From Tribonema minus (taxonomy: Eukaryota; Sar; Xanthophyceae; Tribonematales; Tribonemataceae): a DNA stretch of 64,000 nucleotides. The notes under the pieces were generated by a model. The model saw only the letters and a program-made list of their open reading frames with translations, was not told the DNA's origin and searched no databases. Made by a program: the position numbers and the translations under genes. The stretch lies in NCBI GenBank assembly GCA_017506865.1, contig JAFCMP010000368.1:372001-436000 (forward strand), written 5' to 3'. Positions 30,706 through 42,300 of the stretch are shown in pieces. Each line of letters starts with the position of its first letter. Positions within the stretch are counted from its first letter, which is position 1.

Positions 30706-31170
30706 GTCGTGATAGTGAGACAATTGCTGAGCAGTGCGTCCCCCAGGTAGCAGACCCGCACCACACCCATGCTAGTTTGGCATTGACCGCTCAGAACTAT
30801 ACTTAGGTAACCGACATGAACCCTGCAGGCATGCCCCAATGCACGGACACACTTGAGCGTCAAGCGATGAAGCTCAGAATGGAGAAAGCAACAAACACAC
30901 TGGCGCAAAATGATACGGTGGCCCTAAGAACCTTCAGAGTTTACTGCCGTGCCAAACTTAGTGTCAGTGTGAAGCTTTCTCACATTCCACAGGTGAGAGA
31001 CGCTATGCGCGAGTCACTGCAGTAGTGTGCTTGTGCCCAATTGTCTTAAAGCGCACACTATGCGGCTGGACACTGGCGCAACATAATGAGCCACATACAG
31101 CAGCAAGACCGCACAGCCTTTTGAGTAGCGCACCATATGACTTCTGCCCCCACAACAGCTCCAAGGCAGC
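30706..31170. other. Intergenic stretch between the two retroelements
   Basis: This is native flank between the non-LTR element and the LTR element. It has short ORFs only, with no recognised gene or promoter motif. Confidence 0.6.
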
Positions 31171-31584
31171 TGATACGGCTTGGGGGTAGATTGAGGACCA
31201 GTTATACCTCATAGTGAGGCCAGGTCATAGTCAGACCTGGCTGGTCATCTTAGACCTGAAATAGGTGCCTAGAGCTGCACTTGACCCCAGTTGAATCAGG
31301 TGCAATTAGCTCAGGTCACATGCCAAAGGGCACATCAGTATAGTATGCACAGCTTCAGTCTCTCGGAACCTTGCTGCAGCAGCAGCAAGTAGCAGACAAC
31401 AGCTGTACCAAGACATCAGGCCCCAAGCCTCCTTCTCTCCGCATCGACAATAAGACATCCCCCGGTGAGCCCTTGCGTCCGCATCAGTCACACATCAACT
31501 TGTTCTCTGGAGCTTGTCTCCATGTTTTGCTCTTCCAGCTTGCTAGCTTGCATTTATGACAGCATCACATGGTAGCCTGTTTCA
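31171..31584 (+). repeat. 5' LTR (414 bp)
   Basis: This copy matches the 3' LTR closely but contains about 69 extra bases (roughly 31193-31260) with short internal CCAGGTC/GACCTGG complementarity. Either it gained an insertion or the 3' copy lost it. Substitutions between the two LTRs are few, which suggests a fairly recent insertion. Confidence 0.88.
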
Positions 31585-31587
31585 ATT

Positions 31588-31605
31588 TGGCACCCGTCGA
31601 CAGTC
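31588..31605 (+). other. Primer-binding site of the LTR element
   Basis: TGGCACCCGTCGACAGTC begins three bases after the 5' LTR. The TGG start is complementary to the CCA end of a tRNA, and the following bases would pair with its acceptor stem. The tRNA species was not identified. Confidence 0.75.
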
Positions 31606-32696
31606 CTTATACCTCGCGCTAACCCCGCTCGCAAGGGCAGCAGCGCGGTGATAGCTGTTAATGTATCACCACTCGAATCGTGTCAAAACCTTTCGAGATG
31701 CCCAGTCACGTAAAGAATTACGTAAAGAAAGCCGTGGGGCCGCGAGTTTAGAAGGTTAATCACGCCCGTATTCCTGCATAAGAGTGTCTATACGACGGGG
31801 CAACGTAGTGGTGCACCACTGCGTCGTGACCCGCCCCCTTGATGTCAAGATACCGCAGTGCGTGCTGCACGAGTCTAAGCGGCGTTGCCACTGCACTTGA
31901 GCGAGCACCAGCAAACAAGAAACAAACAGAACACACAAACCAGAAAACATGTGTGGTCATGATGTTGTGCCATTGTGCGGGGGGGGGGGGGGTGAAGCGA
32001 CCTCAGGACCGACCCCTGGGCTGATAATGCCCAGAGCCTCCCCTGCACTTCCCCCCCCCCTTCCCCCCCCCCTCTCTCATGACCAGGAAAAGGGAGGGTG
32101 GGTGGGACATTGCTGAAGACGACTACTAGTAGCTTCTTTGGTTGTTGCTCGCTGTTGGTCGTGCTTCCGCAGCAGAATGACCCATCCGCTGCTTGCTCAC
32201 CCCTTGGTTGGTGACAAAGTTTGTTGAGCACTGCGGCTCAACATGCCCTTGATTGTGCAACTTTCATCGAGCCGACCCTATTCTGCGGCTCATCTGTGGT
32301 TGATGAACGTAGTCATGTGGACTCATAGAGAGGGTATCAAGGGAAGTATTTGTACGGTAGCGAGCTGCGTGCGCCACCTACGCGCCGTACACTATCACGA
32401 TTCGCACAGGAGCCTCCCGGGAGGACAGCGACGCCTTTTTAGGGAGAGGCACGTGGTAGAAAGCGCAAAGTAGTCGTTCAGTATACGACTAGTCATAGAC
32501 AGTGCAAGTGATTTTTGCCCGAACAGGTCGGGCACAAGCGCAAGAGGGGTATGCGCTGTCACTTTCTGACTGTAACGAATTGCCTATGATGTAGTTTAAT
32601 CCGTACCGCATGCTCTCCTTTAGTAATGCTCTAAAGCTGATTTGACGAGCTTTTTGCAAAGAAGGGGGAGAGGAGTCCTAGCTTTAGAGCAAAGCG

Positions 32697-34937
32697 ATGC
32701 ATTTTTGCCTCATGATTGTCGGCCGCAATTGTATTGCAAATTTGACAACGCGGTCGAATCTGTACAACTGCAAAAGCTGGCTTACTTGCAGTTCAGAGTG
32801 CCTTAGTAGCACGAGTGTGCGGGGCATAGGCGGCTCTGCGTTGACATGCTTAAGATGCGGCTTGTCAACGTCAGCTTCATGCGCGTCATGTGATGCAGGA
32901 TACACAATGGTCAAAGAAGACCAAGGCTCAAAGAAGCCATCCAGTGGGTCAAACCGTAATGGACGTGGTGGTACTAGCAGAACCAGGCCTGAGGCTACTG
33001 GCAGCACTGCTTCTACCGGCAACACGAGTGGTAAGCGCGCAGTGCGTCCCTCGCGTAGCTCGGGTGACAAGTCGTCAACCCCCCAGTCACGGTCCGCGGC
33101 AGCGTCCGCGAAACCCAGCCAGCAGGTCGGTGCCAGTGCGCCCGACACCCCTGGGCCAGCAACGCCTGTCATTCGTAGCTTTGCGAACTTCAGTGATGAG
33201 CCCAACAGTGGTGGTTCTAAGGCTGATGCCATAGCGGCAAAACAGTTACGTTTGAGGCAGGCAGTTGAGCAACTAGCTGCGCAGGGTATTACAGTAACAG
33301 TAGCCCAGCTTGCCGAGTTTGAGGCAGAGAATGCGCGCGCAGCTGTTGAGAGACAACTCGCACAGAAAGTTAGCCCACGCAAGACACCACATGCAGCAAC
33401 AACCGCGCCAGTTGTGTTGGTAGCCGCGCCAGTTGTGCCGGCAGCGCCCGCGGCAGTCGCGGCAGCACCAGTTGCAGTAACAACCGCGCCAGTTGTGCCG
33501 GTAGCCGCGCCATTTTAGTCGGCAGCGCCCGCGGCAGTCGCGGCAGCGCCAGTTGCAACCCCAGTTGCACCCGTGGTGACCCCACAGAAGGTCAGACGTA
33601 GTAAGTCGACCAAGACGTCGGTTGCGCGCAGTGCGCAGGCCCCGAGTGCGCCTGAGGTGGCACTAGTGGCTAGAACCATAACGTCTAAGAGCAAGACGTC
33701 AGCTGCGCGCAGTGTGCAGGCCCCGAGTGCGCCTGAGGTGGCACTGGTGGCTAGTACGTCTAAGAGTTCCGCGCCGCGTGTGCCAGTCGTGCCACGCAAG
33801 GTGCCCGTCGCGCCGCGTGTGCCAGACGTGCCACGCAAGGTGCCCGTCGCGCCGCAAGCACCAGTTGTGCAGAGCGGCAAGGAGCGACGTAAGTCTTCCA
33901 AGGGTAAGGGCGGCATACCCTTTGGCCCGGAAGGCGCAGAAGAGGCCAGTAGTGCTGCTGCACGTCAACTTGCTCCAAGTCATAGTGATCGACCAGAGGT
34001 TGATGGTGCTGCGGCACGCCAGAACGCATCACGTAGTAGTCAGCGAGCAGAAGTTATTAGTGCTGCTTCACCTCACTTTGAGTTAACTTCAAGTTCAACA
34101 CCCAAGCCAAGGTTCGACCTTAGAGGTTTTGGCGATGGTGGTGTGGATATAGTAACCCAAGTTGGTAGGCTTCAGGCCTCCATCAGAGCCTTTGAGCGTA
34201 GCTGCGAAGTACGCGGCGTACCTCAATATGCTTACTCAGAAGCGCTCATGCAGAGTCTGAGTGCGAGTCAGTACTCTGACCTGACTCACCCAGTGCTCAA
34301 CGAGCGTACAGGAGTCAAGGAGACTCGCTCGTTCAGTGACCTAACGTACGCTCAGATGATAGAGTGTCTGACAGCGGCGTACGACAGTACATCTGCTAGG
34401 CAGATGGCGTTGCAGAAGTTCCACGAACTCACTAGGACTACTGGTACCAGCCCTGAGGTATGGGGCAGGCAGGTGGTCGCAGCTGCATATGATGCTGACT
34501 GCTCGGACAACCAGCAAATTGTCCGTATGAAGTTTGTTCATGGATTACCCTTGAGCTGCCGTCAAGATGTAAACGGCATGCACGACACTTGGGATATGGT
34601 TAATACCAAGTTGCCTAAGGTGGTAGCCGTTGCACAGCAAAAGTGGCAGGCTGCTCCCGAACATGAAAGAGAGCTTCGATTCCTATACAGAATGCCCGCT
34701 TTCACAGACGAACGCGTCCAGGAAGACAAGCGTTCGTGGGACAGTGCTGAGAGCAGCGCTGATGAGTCAAAGTCGGACTCAAGTGACTCCCACAAACAGT
34801 ACAGCAAAAAGAGCAAGGTGGACATGGCAATCAGCGCCATAGCGGACCTCACGCCCGCAGAGCGTGCAGAGCTGCTCTCAAGCTACAAGAATAATGGCAG
34901 TTACTACGGTCCCAGTTACCGTTGTGACCAGTGGTAA
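32697..34937 (+). pseudogene. Gag-like ORF of the LTR element, interrupted by one in-frame TAG
   Basis: Codons from 32697 and 33573 are in the same frame, and the only stop between them is TAG at 33516-33518. In the neighbouring repeat unit the same codon is GTG, so the stop looks like a mutation inside a VPAAPA-type repeat; programmed readthrough is an alternative. The N-terminal half is low complexity (Ala/Pro/Val repeats such as APVVPVAAP). The C-terminal part (about 34100-34700) has capsid-like helical sequence, including FHELTRTTGTSPEVWGRQ and MKFVHGLPLSCRQDV, consistent with a Ty3/Copia-type gag. No CCHC knuckle is seen. A Ser/Asp/Lys-rich tail ends with GPSYRCDQW. Confidence 0.8.
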
Positions 34938-34991
34938 AGTTACCACAAGTTGCAACCAGTCACCCAGTCAGTGAGCATTGGACATGCTCAG

Positions 34992-35097
34992 ACTAGGTTG
35001 CATCCTGCCTTGGTTTCAAGTTTGTGAAAATGGAACAGTACCATTTTGCATCCTGCCTTGGCTTTAGGTTTGTGGAAATGGAACAGTACCATTTTTT
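34992..35097 (+). repeat. Tandem 50-bp duplication downstream of gag
   Basis: Two copies of a unit beginning GCATCCTGCCTTGG and containing GAACAGTACCATTTT occur at about 34999-35045 and 35048-35095. Coding is absent from 34938 to 36205. An AATAAA at about 35323 could serve polyadenylation. Confidence 0.8.
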
Positions 35098-36190
35098 GCA
35101 AAAAACGGGGAGAGAAATGGGGGACCTGACTGAAATTTTCAAAAGTTGATGTTTCAGAACCCCAAGTCACTCAAAACAGTATGAGTTAATGCAGCTCAGT
35201 GATGCCTGCAAGATATATCCCCTTATATAAGCACGTCAGCGAACAGTAACAGCTGATGAGTCAATTCCTTGGGACAGTTCCATGGAAAAGGCCTGAGTGC
35301 GGTCTCAGAGAGGTTTATTCTAATAAAGAGTTTATTCTTGTGCCGAGTACGGCTGGGCACTGTGGGTGCGCGGCAGCCGCTCCCGTGGCTCCCACAAGAG
35401 CTGATGTGTAGCGGCGCGGCATTCAAATGGTCAACAGCGTCACCTTGACAAGAGGGTACAGTGAAACCTTTGTCAATGCTGGTGAGGCAGGCGTCAGTCA
35501 CCTGGCAGGTGCAGCAGCCTTAGGCAAACGTACAGTTAAACACGTTGCCCAGGCCCAAAGTATGTATGCCACCTCTGTGAGTTGCAGAGCAGTGGATTGG
35601 TCTTGCCAGATTGTGGCAGTTGCTCACAAGTTAGGACCATAGTGGCCTAATCAAGATAGCCTAGGCATCCGCCGGGAAGCGGGGGTTGCAGGCTCAAGTC
35701 TGTCATGCAGTTGACAGAAGCAGTGCGTGACGAGCAACGCAAGTTGCAAGTCAAAAGTTACGTAATCTGCCATAGAATACGCGCAGTATGAGGAAAGCTC
35801 AGACATGAATCTGAACAGTTACAGATCTTGCTGAAAAAGCTACCTAAGCTGCCCGAACCAGATTTTGAGGTGAGATGGTGCAGTACTATTCTCGTTCAGG
35901 TTGTACGCGCGGCGAACGTGCTCGCAGCTTGCCTGTCCCTCATAATCTTCAAGTGCGATATAGTTGTGGGGACTCTAAGTTTGAGTCACACCTGAGGCCA
36001 GGAACTGCCTTTTCCTGAAGAGAGGATTCACCTGAACAGCAGATTTGCCTCCCAGGTTTTTAATGGGGTTTTCAAGCAGGTAATATTGGCCGTCATGCCT
36101 AGTAGTGCACTAAGTGCGGGCATGCTGCAACTATCACAAAGCAAGGTCCTATGCGTCGAGCTTGAACTCCGCATCGAGGGCGATGCTCAG

Positions 36191-36205
36191 CAAAAAAGGG
36201 GGATC
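36191..36205 (+). other. Polypurine tract of the LTR element
   Basis: CAAAAAAGGGGGATC lies directly before the 3' LTR, at the place where plus-strand synthesis is primed in LTR retroelements. Confidence 0.8.
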
Positions 36206-36550
36206 TGATACGGCTTGGGGGTAGATTAATAGGTGCCTAGAGCTGCACTTGACCCCAGTTGAATCAGATGCAATTAGCTCAAGGTCACATGCCAAAGGGC
36301 ACATCAGTATAGTGTGCACAGCTTCAGTCTCTCGGAACCTTGCTGCAGCAGCAGCAAGTAGCAGACAACAGCTGTACCAAGACATCAGGCCCCAAGCCTC
36401 CTTCTCTCCGCATCGACAATAAGAAATCCCCCGGTGAGCCCTTGCGTTCGCATCAGTCACACAAGTTGTTCTCTGGAGCTTGTCTCCATGTTTTGCTCTT
36501 CCAGCTTGCTAGCTTGCATTTATGACAGCATCACATGGTAGCCTGTTTCA
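36206..36550 (+). repeat. 3' LTR (345 bp)
   Basis: Direct repeat of 31171-31584 without the extra 69-base block. It is preceded by a purine run and followed by CAGC, the presumed target duplication. A small indel also separates the copies near 36463 (CACAAGTTG against CACATCAACTTG in the 5' LTR). Confidence 0.88.
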
Positions 36551-36554
36551 CAGC

Positions 36555-37081
36555 CATGCACTCAGAGGCTCCAGCAGCAATGGCCCAGCATCAGCGCCCG
36601 CCCCACCCATGGAGTCCTCATAAACCCATGTGCATGCTAGATGATGCTTCGTTACATGCCAACTTCAACACCAACAATTCAAATTCACACGATTCACCTT
36701 TCGATCGAGTCCGCTGTTTGTGTATGGTACACCGCAGAAATGTGAAGTGAATGTGCAGCCTGCACGTTGCCCCATGCACGTCCCTTCTTGCCAGCCATGA
36801 CGGTGCTGGTCGCAACGCCAACAGTCCCATCCCTGATATCATAGGCACAGGCACTGCAGGAAATCGGCAGCGCTTGTGAAAGCCTCTCAAAACCTCAACT
36901 GTGACCTTACGCTGACGTGTGCATTGCTGTATGCAAGGTGTTACTGCCATTACAACACGTCGAGCAGCTGCAGCAGTAGCCGATCGGTAATTTGCCCCGC
37001 TGCGAGCCCGCGCCAACTGCCAAACGTTCGAGACGGGGTTCGGATCTGCGATCTTGCCCTCCAAGCGAATGCAGCAGCGAT
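36555..37081 (+). promoter_or_regulatory. Upstream flank of the aldo/keto reductase gene
   Basis: About 530 bp separate the LTR element from the reductase start codon at 37082, so any promoter and 5' UTR should lie here or within the LTR. I see no TATA box or other clear element. The LTR element transcribes in the same direction, so its 3' LTR could act on this gene. Confidence 0.4.
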
Positions 37082-39399
37082 ATGGCGCGTGTACCAGTAG
37101 GACCCACGGCAGTGATTTTGGTGGTTCTACTGCTGGCAGAGCAGCACAGCACAGCAGCTTTCGCTGGCGTGCGTCAACGAGGTGAGTTGACATGAAGTCT
37201 TTCTCTGATGACGATGACGCAGCAGGAAAAGCGCTCGTACTGAAGGCTGCAAATAAATGGTCTGTGCGCACAGGCCTCGACCTCGGACGCTGATAATCGT
37301 ACAGCTCGACTTGCCCCCTGGTGTATTGGCAACTACGCTGAGGCTGGGAACACTCGCTTCGATCGCCTTCCTAATCTACGAAGTTCGCAAGCAGTTCACT
37401 CCTCTTGACGCAATGAAAATATGGAGCTACCTGTGGATATTGAAGCGATGAGGGCAAGGGATGTTCCAACTTCAGACACGCCATGCGTTTCGATTTCAGT
37501 TCTATCATCAACATGCCCCCTGGTCGTGATGGGAAGTGGTGCCTTCGTAGGGTTAGACTACATCTCTAAGTTTGGGTTGGGTGTCAGAACCAGAGTTGCA
37601 GCACGCTTCTGCAGGCGAAGAGGGAGCAGGGCATCGAAAGGCCGCCATGATTGGCAACGGTGCAATGCTGAGCGCTGTGTCAAGCACTGCGTTCAGCGCT
37701 GCGCCATCATCATTGGCAACACCAGTGCGATGCTGAGCACTGTGTCAAGCACTACATGCAGTTTCAGCGCTGTGTCATGATTGGCAACGGTGCAATGCTG
37801 AGCACTGCGTCAAGGCATGTCGAGCGCTGCACTGGCCCATGCACTGTGTGTGTGCGCCCAGGTGGTCAATGCAACGCATTTCAGTACCTGTACGACAATC
37901 GTGCACTGTGTGCAAGCCCATATCGAATGGAGGCATAGCCAGCAGCCAAGGCGGTGCAAATAAGTCGGCAGTGGTGCGATACATGCGGAATCTGGCGCTG
38001 CTGGTTTTTGCGTATGGCATGTCCAACAACATGGTCGAGGGAGAAGGGCGCGTCGTGAAGTACGCGTCGCCTCTTGTTGAAGTTCGCTGTAGCAGGAAAG
38101 CATTATGTCCAGCGCTGCACTGCCCCGCGCACTGTGCCTTTGCGAGCGGTCAGTGGGCATGATATATGCGCGGTCTGCCCCGAGCTGCCGCAAATCGCTC
38201 TTATATCGACCCGATCCGTGTCCAGCCGTCAGACCGCTCTTATACTGTGACCGCGCTTATATGGAGCGCTCTTATATCGTGACCCCCTCTGTATCGCAAT
38301 GCAGCCCTACTTCAACTACTGCTTCACCTAGGGTTGCCCCACGCAATGTGTGTCTGCAGGCAGTGCGAGGCCGTTGCGATGTTGGACGCTGTCAGGCGCG
38401 GACGCCTGCGGCGGCACTCCCGACCTTGACAGGTGAAATAAGTTGTGAATTTGCAAATCGATATCTGCCTGGGTTAGCAGCTGCAAGCCACACGAGCCAC
38501 CTTGGGGCCACGTTGGTCTGCTGATTGCTGCATGTCTGCCTCCGGCTGACACTGTGCTGCGTGTGACCTATACGCCCGAACCATCGCCTTCCCCCTCCTC
38601 TGCGCCCCCGTGCTGGTTCCTGGTCTTTGGCTCCAATTTGTGCCGAAATTGCCGAAAACTTTGAACTCTTGCGTTCAGCGTGCTGCGGTTACAAGTCAAT
38701 TTGCCTCACGTTTCCATGAAGACGAAGCTAGTACTTCTCCAGTTATGCCATGCTAACAAGTAGTTTTCTCTTTGAGACGTCTTTTGGTGCGGCAATGTTA
38801 GTGCAGTGGTGGAGTCAAAGAAATGCTGCTCGATTGTGGCAGTACCACTCGCTTCACCTGCGTGAGATCAAACTCTGCCGCAGTGCTGGCGACAGTAAAT
38901 TCAATTCAAAGTTGGCTAGCGCAGCAACCTGCAGATTCACCATTCATGGCAAATCTGACGCTGCACCATCACTCATGTCACCTGATTAGAACAGTGCAGG
39001 CACCATCACATCAAAACTGAACTTTGATTGCACGGTTGCCATGGGCCGACCTGAAGTATCGCCAGTAACGGGCGCCTGACGTTGCGCAGCTGTGGGACTC
39101 ACTCACTCATTCACTTCCTCGCTCACTTCCCTGACTTGAAAACTGCTTTGCAGACGGACAGTACTGGCAGATGAAGTTGAAATTATGGCACGGTCACCAT
39201 GGTGAACCTGAAGTATCGCCACTGACAGGTGCCTGGCGCTGCGCAGCTGCTGACTCACTCACTCACTCACTCGCTCGCTCACTTCCCTGGCCTCAAACTG
39301 CATTGCAGGCGGACAGTACTGGCAGCGGCGGCGGGCGCAGGGGGCGTGTTCAGTGGACTCTTTGGAGGCGGTGCAGCCAATGCAGCAGGGCTCAGCAAA
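37082..39399 (+). CDS. Exons 1-3 of the aldo/keto reductase: bipartite plastid presequence plus RR segment
   Basis: Exon 1 (37082-37181) gives a hydrophobic signal ([10 protein letters not shown]) cut before Phe27 and ends in phase 1 at GTGAGT. Exon 2 (38360-38432) gives a Ser/Arg-rich stretch, ending AG| in phase 2, so that the second arginine of the RR pair is completed across the intron. Exon 3 (39309-39399) gives [12 protein letters not shown]...AANAAGLSK. Exons 1 and 3 are well supported by motif content. Exon 2 is inferred from phase and from its position after a TGTCTGCAG acceptor, and another exon could fill this place. A truncated copy of the exon 3 start lies at 39139-39168, directly before ATGAAGTTGAAATT. 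Confidence 0.75.
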
Positions 39400-42300
39400 G
39401 TGAGTCCTACCCTAGCATCACATTAGCAACCTCAACTGTGGCGGTGATTATTGTACATGGCCGGGGTGGATACGCTTTGATGAACTTCGAAGTACATCAG
39501 AGTGCACAATGGCGTACTTTCAGAGCACTGAGGTTATCAAGACCAGGATGACGTAGGGTGGGGTCACGGCTGGGTGCATGTGCCGTACTGCTGAGGGGTA
39601 TGGTCAGCTTCTCTGGCTTGTCAACAGAGGAGTGGATGTTCATGAGCCAATGTCGTGTGCCGATGGTGTGCGTTTCACTGGCCAGGTAGCCTTACACAGT
39701 GCGTTCACATCAAGCCACTGTGGTCAGGGCTAGGGTTAGGATCAGGGTTAGGTCAACATGTACATACATACCCTCATCTTTACGCCATTGATGGTCATAG
39801 ATCTGTGTGTACAGTAATGCCTATGCACGCGTTCTGCTGTTCAGTCCAGCTATTCTGATTGCGACATTGCAATTCAAAACTGCTGTCGCCTATGCCTAGG
39901 GTCACGGTTAAGGTCAAGAGCAGTGTCAGTGTTTCGTTCAGGGTAAGCGCGTCATTTAGCCACAGCTCTTGTAGCTAAGCTCGTGCATGCACCCTGCTGA
40001 CACTTTCAAAACTTGCTTTGCGTCTTGTGGAACTGGAGGTTTATATGGGTTTACGATGAGGGGCACCTAACCCTACCCCATTGCCGACCCCCGCTTTCCA
40101 AACATTCACGCCTTGCGAACACCTGGATGAAGTTCCTAGTAGCACTGACAATTACCCTGCCCCTGACTGTTCTGCCGCTTTGTGCACTGACTGCATGCGC
40201 GCACCTGCGCTTGTGTGCTGATGCTCAGCAGGTGGCGCCAAAGGGCAGGACCAACGAGGTGAGGCCGCTCGCGTAAAAGCGCAAAACAAATATGACCACA
40301 GGATGAATTCTTACATGAAAAACGAATCAAACGATCTTTGAGCTCTAGGTGACAAGGGATGGTTAGCCGCAAGTGCCTTCCACCAATAACCGTGGTCGCC
40401 GCTGCTGCAGTCATTGGCCACAAGTCAAACAGTGCCACCATGACCACATCATGGCGTTCATTGTTAGCTTTCGTCAGCAGATTGAAGCCAAAACCAGGAA
40501 TGGACAGGGGGCGCGGCGCTGACAAAGGGGGGAAAACAGAGCGTGGCTATTCGCCATGTTCACCCCGCACAACACGAACACGGCTCAGCTGCTCACAGTG
40601 CCTTGCAGCACAATTTGTGAACTCAAGCATTGCAGTTTGGTGTAGTGTTAGTGGCACTGCTCTCAACACAGCATTCAGGGGGAGGAACAATGACCGGACG
40701 CTGCTTGCGTGAGAAGCGCTTTGTGATGGCAATCGAAACCTAAGACTAGGTCAAGGATTACTCAACATCTTGATACGTAGCACTGAGCATTGCGAAGAGG
40801 AATTTGCAAGTACGTATTTATTATAATGTGATCGCCATGTCATCTGGTGTCATGTTTCTTTTGCTGCGATGTCATTGCTGCTGTCCGAGTGCCTCAGCGC
40901 AACATCTTTGCCAATTCATCTGTTTCATTTATGAAATCATCCTGGCCATCAATTCACCTTTATGGGCGTCAATGAAGTTTGTTTGCGCCCCGTGAATTGC
41001 ATACGGCATGCACGCTGCGGGGGCTGTGACGTCATCTTGTAGGGCGCTTGCTCCCATGTGGTAGGCATGCAAGGTAGACACTCACACCAGTCACTACACG
41101 AAACCCCCCTCACTACACTAACCCCCCCTGTCGGTCCCCCATGTCAAACATAGCTCAAGTGCATGTGAGTGCCGAGTGAGGGGGCCAGGCAGAGGGTATG
41201 TATGTATGCGGCTGATGAATTTTATCCATCAATTCATCGAAGTCATTCATTCACGGTCACGGGCGCCGACACAGGTTGTCCGCACCGTGAACGGCATAGC
41301 ACAAGCGCTGCGGGGGCGCGACATTGCTGCCCAATAATCTGCCTGAAAGAAACTTCACCAACACATCGTCTGGGGTTTTAGTGCCCCATGTGTCAGGCAT
41401 GCCAGACAGCCGCTGTCAACAATCACAACACTTATCACCCCCGTTGGTAATTTGCAAGTGATGAGTGAGGCGGGCAGGCTTAGGGCAGGTACGTATGCGG
41501 CTCATGAATTCCATTCATCAATTCATCAGTGACATTCATTCATGATCATGATTACTGACGCAGGTTGTCCGCACCGTGAATGGCACACGCCACAAGCGCT
41601 GCGGCGGCGGTGGCATTGTTGTCTCTGAGGTGGGAATGAATTTCATTCATGAATTCATCACTATCATTAATTCATGATCATGATTACTGACGCAGGTTGT
41701 CCGCACAGTGAACGGCATACGCCACAAGCGCTGCGGCGGCGGTGACATCATTGTCTCTGAGGTGGGGCTCGGGACGCAGCGATGGGTGTCAGAAGACTTC
41801 AATGCTCCGGATGAAGCTCTCTGCCACCAAATGATGGACAGGCGAGAAAAAAATCGGACCATACCAAAGTGTGCACTTCGTAAGTATTATGCTTGATCTT
41901 GTGTATGATCTCTCAATGCATTATGCTTTGCGGTAGCTATTCAGTATGTAGTACGTGCAGCACATGTCTGATGAGTCGTGCTCAGCACTGATGTGCCTGT
42001 CGAAGTTCACGCAGGGTTTCTTTTCCGTCTGGTCTGCGATGCGCACTTCCCAGAACACATGCACGGGCTGCGCGTGTTGCCCTAACTCTAACCCTGACCG
42101 TTACCCTGAACCTGAGTTTGCGTCTCTTGCTTAGTAGGCTCTGACACGGTGGTGAGCCATACGCTCTCGTTCGCTGACTGCTCTTGTTCTGGTGGTACGC
42201 TTCTACCCTATCCCTAACCCTAAGGCACTTGAGGTGCGCCATGCCACTGCAGCTTGAATTTAGGGTTAGGGGTAGTTTAAGGCTAGGGTTGGGGTCAGAC

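Larger units (their letters stand above)
31171..36550 (+). mobile_element. Gag-only LTR retrotransposon (non-autonomous), 5.4 kb
   Basis: Two direct repeats (31171-31584 and 36206-36550) both start TGATACGGC and end CCTGTTTCA, the TG...CA form of an LTR. The 4-bp sequence CAGC lies just outside each end (31167-31170 and 36551-36554), fitting a target duplication. A tRNA primer-binding site starts at 31588 and a polypurine tract ends at 36205. Inside is a gag-like frame (32697-34937), with no protease, integrase or reverse transcriptase. The 1.27 kb after gag holds no recognised coding. This matches the TR-GAG type of non-autonomous element, which would need enzymes from a partner element. Confidence 0.88.

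Noticed and set aside
33515-33575. Two separate gag-region genes
   Set aside because: Both frames are the same and are parted by one TAG in a repeat, so a single interrupted gag is simpler.
36618-37271. 217-codon minus-strand ORF upstream of the reductase
   Set aside because: No recognised domain, and it overlaps reductase exon 1 in antisense. No splice or start context supports it.
39139-39168. Alternative start of reductase exon 3
   Set aside because: Only about 16 bp match the exon before the sequence changes to ATGAAGTTGAAATT. It is an edge copy, and the copy at 39309 carries the full exon.
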